Assembly (NCBI RefSeq): GCF_025934275.1
Contig: NZ_JAICYI010000025.1
Span: forward strand, 1-45,732
DNA: 45,732 bases
Reading direction: 5' to 3'
DNA from: Phenylobacterium sp.
Lineage (GTDB): Bacteria; Pseudomonadota; Alphaproteobacteria; Caulobacterales; Caulobacteraceae
Shown here: in pieces, positions 41,249 to 45,732 of the stretch
How positions within the stretch are numbered: position 1 is the stretch's first letter
How the letters are laid out: each line of letters starts with the position of its first letter
Position numbers and translations under genes: made by a program
Notes under the pieces: generated by a model
What the model was told of the DNA's origin: nothing
Database searches by the model: none
Seen by the model: only the letters and a program-made list of their open reading frames with translations

Positions 41249-42495
41249 TACGCCATCCCCTGGGCCACGGCCTTCAGCTTCTCGATCGCCGAGAGCTTGT
41301 CGTCGATGAAGTCGTGGTCGATCCACCAGGCTTCCACCTCGCGCATGACCTGCCCGACCATCGGACCTTTCGGCACTCCGGCGGCCAGCACCTCCTCGCC
41401 GGTGAGCGGGAACTGCGGCACGGTCCAGCCCTCGGCGAGCGCGATCATGCCGCGCCACTGCGGCGTCACGGCGGTGCGGTTCGCCGCCGCCCAGGCGAGC
41501 TTCGCGCGGTCGCGGAAGGCGGCCTTGCCCTCGCGGTAGACGGCCTGCCGGATCTCCCGCGGGCTCATCCAGCTCTTCAGCCTGGGCGTGGGGGCGAGCG
41601 CGGCCGTGATCCGGTCGCGCTCCGCGTTCGAGAGCCGCAGGGTCTCCGCCAGCCGGGTCGCCGTCAGCTGGTCGTCCGGCAGCAGCGCCGCGAGCCGCAG
41701 CATCGCGTCCGCCTCGAACAGGAGGTCGGTCTCGATCTCCACCAGGCCCTTGAAGCGATCCAGGTTGATCGGTTCCGGCAGCACCATCTCCAGCACGCCG
41801 GCCTCGAGCATCAGCGCCGTCGCCTGACGCGGATCGTCGGCGGCCAGCAGCTTCAGCAGCTCCTTGGAGATCCGCTCGGCGGCGAGCGTCGCCACCTGGT
41901 CCTTCAGCCGCGTGCAGGCCGCGAGCGCCGGCCCGTCCGGCGCGCCCTTGCCGTACCAGGCGAGGAACCGGAAGAAGCGCAGGATGCGCAGGTAGTCCTC
42001 GCCGATGCGCTGCTCCGGGTCGCCGACGAAGGCGATGCGTCCCGCTTCGGCGTCGGCTGCGCCGCGCCCCGTCGGATCGAGGAGAGTCCCGTCGCGCTGC
42101 GCATAGAGGGCGTTCAGCGTGAAGTCGCGCCGCTGGGCGTCCTCCAACCAATCCTCAGTGAACGCCACCACCGCCCGGCGCCCATCGGTGGTCACATCGC
42201 GCCGCAGCGTGGTGATCTCGAACGGCCGGCCCTTGCAGATGGCCGTGATCGTGCCGTGCTCGACGCCGGTCGGGACCGCGCGCAGACCGGCGGCCTCGAG
42301 CGCCTCGCTCACCGCCTCGGGCCGCAGCACGGTTGCGATATCGATGTCGTCCACCGGCCGGCCGACCAGGGTGTTGCGCACGCAGCCGCCCACGAAACGG
42401 GCGCAGTCCGCGCCGCCGGCGGCCTCGAGGGCGTCCATCACCGCCGCCGTCTCCGGCTGGGTCATCCATGGGCGCTGGCCGATCGAATCGCTCAT
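41245..42495 (-). CDS. CCA tRNA nucleotidyltransferase / poly(A) polymerase family
   Basis: A 416-residue class II nucleotidyltransferase. The N-terminal catalytic part has RFVGGCVRN (34-41) and the metal-binding DDID (49-52), followed by ITTLRRD and the RNA-binding motif RRDFTLNALYAQRDG. EDYLRILRFFRFLAWYG begins the helical neck. It probably adds or repairs tRNA CCA ends; poly(A) polymerase activity cannot be excluded. It overlaps the amidotransferase start by four bases and follows the DUF6111 gene by ten. Confidence 0.9.
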   Translation of the reverse strand: MSDSIGQRPWMTQPETAAVMDALEAAGGADCARFVGGCVRNTLVGRPVDDIDIATVLRPEAVSEALEAAGLRAVPTGVEHGTITAICKGRPFEITTLRRDVTTDGRRAVVAFTEDWLEDAQRRDFTLNALYAQRDGTLLDPTGRGAADAEAGRIAFVGDPEQRIGEDYLRILRFFRFLAWYGKGAPDGPALAACTRLKDQVATLAAERISKELLKLLAADDPRQATALMLEAGVLEMVLPEPINLDRFKGLVEIETDLLFEADAMLRLAALLPDDQLTATRLAETLRLSNAERDRITAALAPTPRLKSWMSPREIRQAVYREGKAAFRDRAKLAWAAANRTAVTPQWRGMIALAEGWTVPQFPLTGEEVLAAGVPKGPMVGQVMREVEAWWIDHDFIDDKLSAIEKLKAVAQGMAY

Positions 42496-42505
42496 CGTCC
42501 GCCCA

Positions 42506-42796
42506 TCACCTCGGCGCCGGCGCCCGCTTCTCGAAGCGCCCCGGGCTCACCTGGCCGGACGCCAGCGTCTGGGCGGGCACGTAGGTCTCGTCGCGGTTGT
42601 CCCTATGGAAGATGGCGCCGGCCATCAAGGAGAGGCCGAACAAAAAGGCGCCGGCCGCGAACAGCCAGGGCCAGGGCGTCGCGCCCATCGGCCGCCCCGT
42701 GCGCCTCGCCCACATCGCCCAGACCAGCCAGATCACGAAGGGGATCGCGAACAGCCCGCCGCGCTCGATCAGCACCCTAAGCAAGCGCCGCTCCAT
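42506..42796 (-). CDS. DUF6111-like membrane protein
   Basis: A 96-residue protein with two hydrophobic segments (about 13-29 and 43-62). The N-terminus MERRLLRVLIERGGLFAIPF and the WARRTGRP loop fit the small alphaproteobacterial DUF6111 family that neighbours CCA and Nudix genes. It overlaps the end of the Nudix gene by 20 bases. Function unknown. Confidence 0.78.
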   Translation of the reverse strand: MERRLLRVLIERGGLFAIPFVIWLVWAMWARRTGRPMGATPWPWLFAAGAFLFGLSLMAGAIFHRDNRDETYVPAQTLASGQVSPGRFEKRAPAPR

Positions 42797-43427
42797 AGAG
42801 GCGGTCGTAGAGCGCCCTGAGCATCCCGGCGGTTGCGCCCCAGATGTACTGGTTCTCGTGCGTCATGGCGTAGAACCGCCTGACCTCGCCGGTGGGCAGG
42901 GTGCGCTCGTGCTGCTCGTAGTTCGCCGGGTTCATCAGGAAGCCGAACGGCGTCTCGAAGATCTCCGCCACCTCGTCCGGATTGGGCCTGAGCGAGAGCG
43001 TCGGCCGCACGAACCCGACGACCGGCGTGATCAGGTAGCCGGTGCCGGTCCGATAGGGCGTCGACTGGCCCGCCAGGGTCACATGGCTCGGGTGCAGACC
43101 GATCTCCTCCTCGGCCTCCCTGAGCGCCGTCTGCCAGGCGGTCTCGCCGGGATCGCGCCGGCCGCCCGGCAGGGCGACCTGGCCGGTGTGCCGCCGCAGC
43201 GTGTCGGCCCGCCGCGTCAGGAGCACCGAGACGCCTTCCGGCCGTTCGACCAGCGGCACCAGGACCGCGGCCGGGGTCAGCGGCTCATCGGGGGCCGGCC
43301 ACTGCTCCGGATTGAGGTCGAAGTCGGAGCGGCCGGCGACCCCGTCGGCCGCCTCGGCGTCCTCCAGCGGGTCGAGGTGGCGGCCGATCCAGGCGCGCAG
43401 CTCCTCCGAGGGCGTGTGCGCGTTCAC
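42777..43427 (-). CDS. Nudix hydrolase, CoA pyrophosphatase (NudL) type
   Basis: A 216-residue Nudix protein. The Nudix box GGRRDPGETAWQTALREAEEEIG is in pieces GGRRDPGE (88-95) and REAEEEIGL (103-111). It is preceded by LLTRRADTLRRHTGQVALPGG, the CoA pyrophosphatase signature. It likely cleaves coenzyme A or its derivatives. Start is GTG at 43427, overlapping the DUF1285 stop (GTGA). In the operon it leads to DUF6111. Confidence 0.88.
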   Translation of the reverse strand: MNAHTPSEELRAWIGRHLDPLEDAEAADGVAGRSDFDLNPEQWPAPDEPLTPAAVLVPLVERPEGVSVLLTRRADTLRRHTGQVALPGGRRDPGETAWQTALREAEEEIGLHPSHVTLAGQSTPYRTGTGYLITPVVGFVRPTLSLRPNPDEVAEIFETPFGFLMNPANYEQHERTLPTGEVRRFYAMTHENQYIWGATAGMLRALYDRLYGAALA

Positions 43428-43996
43428 CGGCCCTCCGCCGCGCCCAGGTCGAACCAGGCGCCGTGCGAGGCCACGCCGAGGCGCCCGCCGCGGTCCTCGG
43501 CCATCTCGACGAGCTCGTAGAACACCGGCCGGCTGATCAGCGCCTCGAGGCCGCGCCGCACGTGCACATAGGGTCTGGGCTCGCCGGCCGCGTCGGTCGC
43601 CACGCGGATGGGATTCTCCGCCCCGGCCTCCACCTCGTCGCCGACGTTGGTGAGGAACCTGAGCGCCGGCTCGCCGTCGTCGCCCTCGATCCGATCCACG
43701 CGCACCGCGACGAAGGGCGCGTCCTCGACGGCGATCTTCATCTTCTCCACGGGGGTGACCAGCCAGATCCCGTCCGGATCCTTGCGCAACACCGTCGAGA
43801 ACAGCCGCACCAGCCGCTCGCGGCCGATCCGGGCGCCCTCGTGCCACCAGCTCCCGTCGCGCCGGATGACGATGTCGATCTCGCCGGAGTGCGCCGGGTT
43901 CCACAGGTGCACCGGCGGCAGCCCGCGGCCCGGCGCCTGCCTGGCCGCCGCCGCCGCCACGCCCTCCAGCTTCGAGCTTCCCGCCGTCTCGACCAT
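43424..43996 (-). CDS. DUF1285 domain-containing protein
   Basis: A 190-residue protein of the DUF1285 family: PPVHLWNPAHSGEIDIVIRRDGSWWHEGARIGRERLVRLF is the characteristic start, followed by LVTPVEKMKIAVEDAPFVAV, and a C-terminal segment ending GVASHGAWFDLG. A small beta-rich cytoplasmic protein; function unknown. First gene of the overlapping minus-strand operon, with its stop inside the start codon of the Nudix gene. Confidence 0.86.
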   Translation of the reverse strand: MVETAGSSKLEGVAAAAARQAPGRGLPPVHLWNPAHSGEIDIVIRRDGSWWHEGARIGRERLVRLFSTVLRKDPDGIWLVTPVEKMKIAVEDAPFVAVRVDRIEGDDGEPALRFLTNVGDEVEAGAENPIRVATDAAGEPRPYVHVRRGLEALISRPVFYELVEMAEDRGGRLGVASHGAWFDLGAAEGR

Positions 43997-44125
43997 GTGA
44001 CGAAGGTAGGGAGGGTCGGGCGACCCCTCAAGAAATGTTCATCAAGCTTGGCCGCAGACCGCGCTTCCCGGCGGCCGGGCGATGAGGCCTTCTTGGCCGG
44101 TCAGTTCGCGTGCCGGGGTGTCAGC

Positions 44126-45732
44126 TTGCCTTCAGTGATCGCGTCCAGCGCCGCCCTGCCGGCCTACACAGGCGTCTATGTGTTCGGCGACAGCCTCGTC
44201 GATCCAGGCAACGACCTCAGGGCCGCCGACCTCATCGGCGACCTGCCGTTCGTGGGCGTGCCGGACGGCGCGCCGACCGCCGACAAGGGCTACTTCGAGG
44301 GCCGCTTCACCGACGGCTACAACGGCGCCGACCTGATCGCCAACAAGCTGCTGCACGAGCCGACGCAGCCGACCTTCGCGTTCGGGATCAAGGACCCGCT
44401 GCTCGGCCTCTCGGTCCCGTTCCTCAGCAAGCCCGACGGCGTCAACCTGAGCTTCGCCTATGGCGGGGCGATGGCCATCCAGCCCGACAGCCTGCCGCCG
44501 GACCTGCACGACCAGGTCGCCATCTACGACAACTTCACCGCCGATCCGAACGCGCTCTACCTGATCGTCATCGGCGCGAACGACATCCGCGCGCTCGTGC
44601 CGACAGGCGGCGCTGTCGTGACCGGCGCCGCGGCCGATGCGCAGCTGACCGCGATCGCCGGCGAGATCACCCAGGAGGTCTCGCACCTTCTGGCGCGCGG
44701 CGCGCGGCACATCGTGGTCGCCGACATCCCCGACGTCGGCCTGACGCCGGAGTATACGGGCGTCCCCGACGAAGCGACGCGGCGGGCGCTCGCCTCGCAG
44801 TACGTCCAGACCGCCGATGCGCGGCTGCAGGCGGACCTCGCGAACCTGACGCTGCCCACCGGGGCGACGGTCCTGGACTACGACTTCCAGGGCTACACCC
44901 ATGACGTCATCGCCGACCCCGCGGCGCACGGTTTCTCCAACGTGACCCAGGCGCGGATGGACGTTCAGGCCGGCCATCTCGATCCCATAGGCAGCGGGTT
45001 CCTGTTCTTCGACGAGGTGCATCCCTCCGCCCAGGCGCACGCGCAGATCGCCGGCGAGATCCTCGATGCGCTGCGCGGCGGCCCGGTCGTCGACAACCTC
45101 GCGCCGGCCGTCGGGCCGCAGGCGATGGCCACGGTGGCGCTCGGCGCCACGGATGCCTTCAGCGCCTCGCTGGTGGCGGGGCGCAGCTACGTCATCGACG
45201 TCCTGGCGCTGAGCAACGGCGCGGGCTCGCTGGCCGATCCGCTGCTGCGCGTCCTCGACGCCTCGGGCGCGGTCGTGGCGCAGGACGACGACAGCGGCCT
45301 TGGGCTGGATTCCCACCTTCAGTTCACCGCCCCGGCGAGCGGCCCCTTCTCGATCCAGGTCTCAGGCGTGGGCGTGATGAGCGGCGGCTTCCGGCTGCAG
45401 GCCGCCGATGACGCGGGCGCGAACCTGCTGACCAGCGGCGATCTGCAGGGCTCGAACGAGACCGTGGCCGGCGGGGCCGAGGACGATGTCATCGCCGCGC
45501 TCTCCGGCAGCAACTACCTGCGCGGCGGGGACGGAAACGACTCCATCCAGGGCGGCTCCGGCTTCGACGACATCAACGGCAACAAGGGCGGCGACACGAT
45601 CGACGGGGGCGCGGGCGGCGGCGACTGGCTGGTGGGCGGCCAGGGCGACGACCTGATCACCGCGCACGCCAGCCAGAACATCCTCTACGGCAACCTCGGG
45701 AACGACACCCTGCACGCCGGCTCCGGCGGCGA
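44126..45732 (+). CDS. SGNH/GDSL hydrolase with RTX calcium-binding repeats, 3' end beyond the window
   Basis: At least 535 residues, cut by the right edge. The N-terminal SGNH hydrolase has block I VFGDSLVDPGN (catalytic Ser), block III VIGANDIR and block V FFDEVHPSAQAH (catalytic Asp/His). A beta-sandwich resembling a pre-peptidase C-terminal (PPC) domain follows (ASLVAGRSYVIDVLAL ... DPLLRVLDASGAVVAQDDDS). Then come RTX nonapeptide repeats, such as GGDGNDSIQGG and GGQGDDLI. There is no Sec signal, so type I secretion is expected. TTG at 44126 is the likeliest start; TTG at 44093 and GTG at 44135 are alternatives. Confidence 0.85.
   Translation, partial: MPSVIASSAALPAYTGVYVFGDSLVDPGNDLRAADLIGDLPFVGVPDGAPTADKGYFEGRFTDGYNGADLIANKLLHEPTQPTFAFGIKDPLLGLSVPFLSKPDGVNLSFAYGGAMAIQPDSLPPDLHDQVAIYDNFTADPNALYLIVIGANDIRALVPTGGAVVTGAAADAQLTAIAGEITQEVSHLLARGARHIVVADIPDVGLTPEYTGVPDEATRRALASQYVQTADARLQADLANLTLPTGATVLDYDFQGYTHDVIADPAAHGFSNVTQARMDVQAGHLDPIGSGFLFFDEVHPSAQAHAQIAGEILDALRGGPVVDNLAPAVGPQAMATVALGATDAFSASLVAGRSYVIDVLALSNGAGSLADPLLRVLDASGAVVAQDDDSGLGLDSHLQFTAPASGPFSIQVSGVGVMSGGFRLQAADDAGANLLTSGDLQGSNETVAGGAEDDVIAALSGSNYLRGGDGNDSIQGGSGFDDINGNKGGDTIDGGAGGGDWLVGGQGDDLITAHASQNILYGNLGNDTLHAGSGG

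Noticed and set aside
44110..44904. A 264-codon plus-strand frame at the SGNH gene
   Set aside because: It is out of frame with the clear SGNH catalytic motifs and translates to Arg/Ala-rich sequence.

Overview
The window is a GC-rich (roughly 70 percent by eye), gene-dense chromosomal segment from an alphaproteobacterium. The best fit is the order Caulobacterales (Caulobacter/Phenylobacterium type). This rests on the gene families (COG3671, DUF6111, DUF1285 and DUF2147 proteins, a separate petABC operon, a PetR-like regulator), on GCTANAWC-like -10 elements and on GC-rich palindromic intergenic repeats. I see no prophage, transposase, CRISPR array, rRNA or tRNA, and the genus cannot be fixed from the sequence alone. 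No gene-free stretch exceeds 300 bases.

Layout. Bases 1-4473: the 3' end of glmS, a membrane-anchored retropepsin-like protease, a small Thr-rich lipoprotein, galU and a SQD1-family UDP-sulfoquinovose synthase. Bases 4489-9552: an ABHD10-like hydrolase, a GT4/GT9 glycosyltransferase pair, infC with an AUU start and a structured leader, and an MFS transporter. Bases 9553-13135: an HSL-type esterase, an aldehyde dehydrogenase and an SMP-30 protein, all on the minus strand. Bases 13259-15634: a 25-residue membrane peptide, a pteridine reductase-like SDR, folB, a COG3671 membrane protein and an isoprenylcysteine methyltransferase-like protein. Bases 15640-19004: ilvE, an OmpR/EnvZ-type two-component pair and a KGG stress protein. 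Bases 19218-24292: a DUF2147 protein, proC, a YbjN protein, ubiK, then lgt, a MidA/NDUFAF7 methyltransferase and pgeF. Bases 24350-34290: an M13 peptidase, a secreted orphan, prs, a lipoprotein, rplY, pth, a fatty acid desaturase on the opposite strand, ychF and two tandem dienelactone hydrolases. Bases 34331-40351: a membrane protein, apt, a two-lobed retropepsin relative, the petABC cytochrome bc1 operon, a broken trmL and hemF. Bases 40353-43996: a tightly overlapping minus-strand operon (DUF1285, NudL-like Nudix, DUF6111, CCA-adding/poly(A) polymerase family protein, glutamine amidotransferase and a 44-residue peptide). Bases 44126-45732: the start of an SGNH hydrolase with RTX calcium-binding repeats.

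Functional links. GlmS, GalU, the SQD1-like enzyme and the two glycosyltransferases point to sugar-nucleotide and envelope glycan or glycolipid synthesis. GalU makes UDP-glucose, the substrate the SQD1-like enzyme would sulfonate. Prs, Apt, L25, Pth, YchF, IF-3 and the CCA enzyme are nucleotide and translation housekeeping genes. PetABC, UbiK, the NDUFAF7 homolog and HemF serve respiration.

No wholly new multi-gene system is convincing here. The most unusual items are the trmL remnant, the AUU-started infC with a hairpin at its predicted 5' end, the galU-sqdB module, two very small peptides, a repeat whose arm supplies the pth ribosome binding site, and a retropepsin relative that has lost one catalytic Asp.
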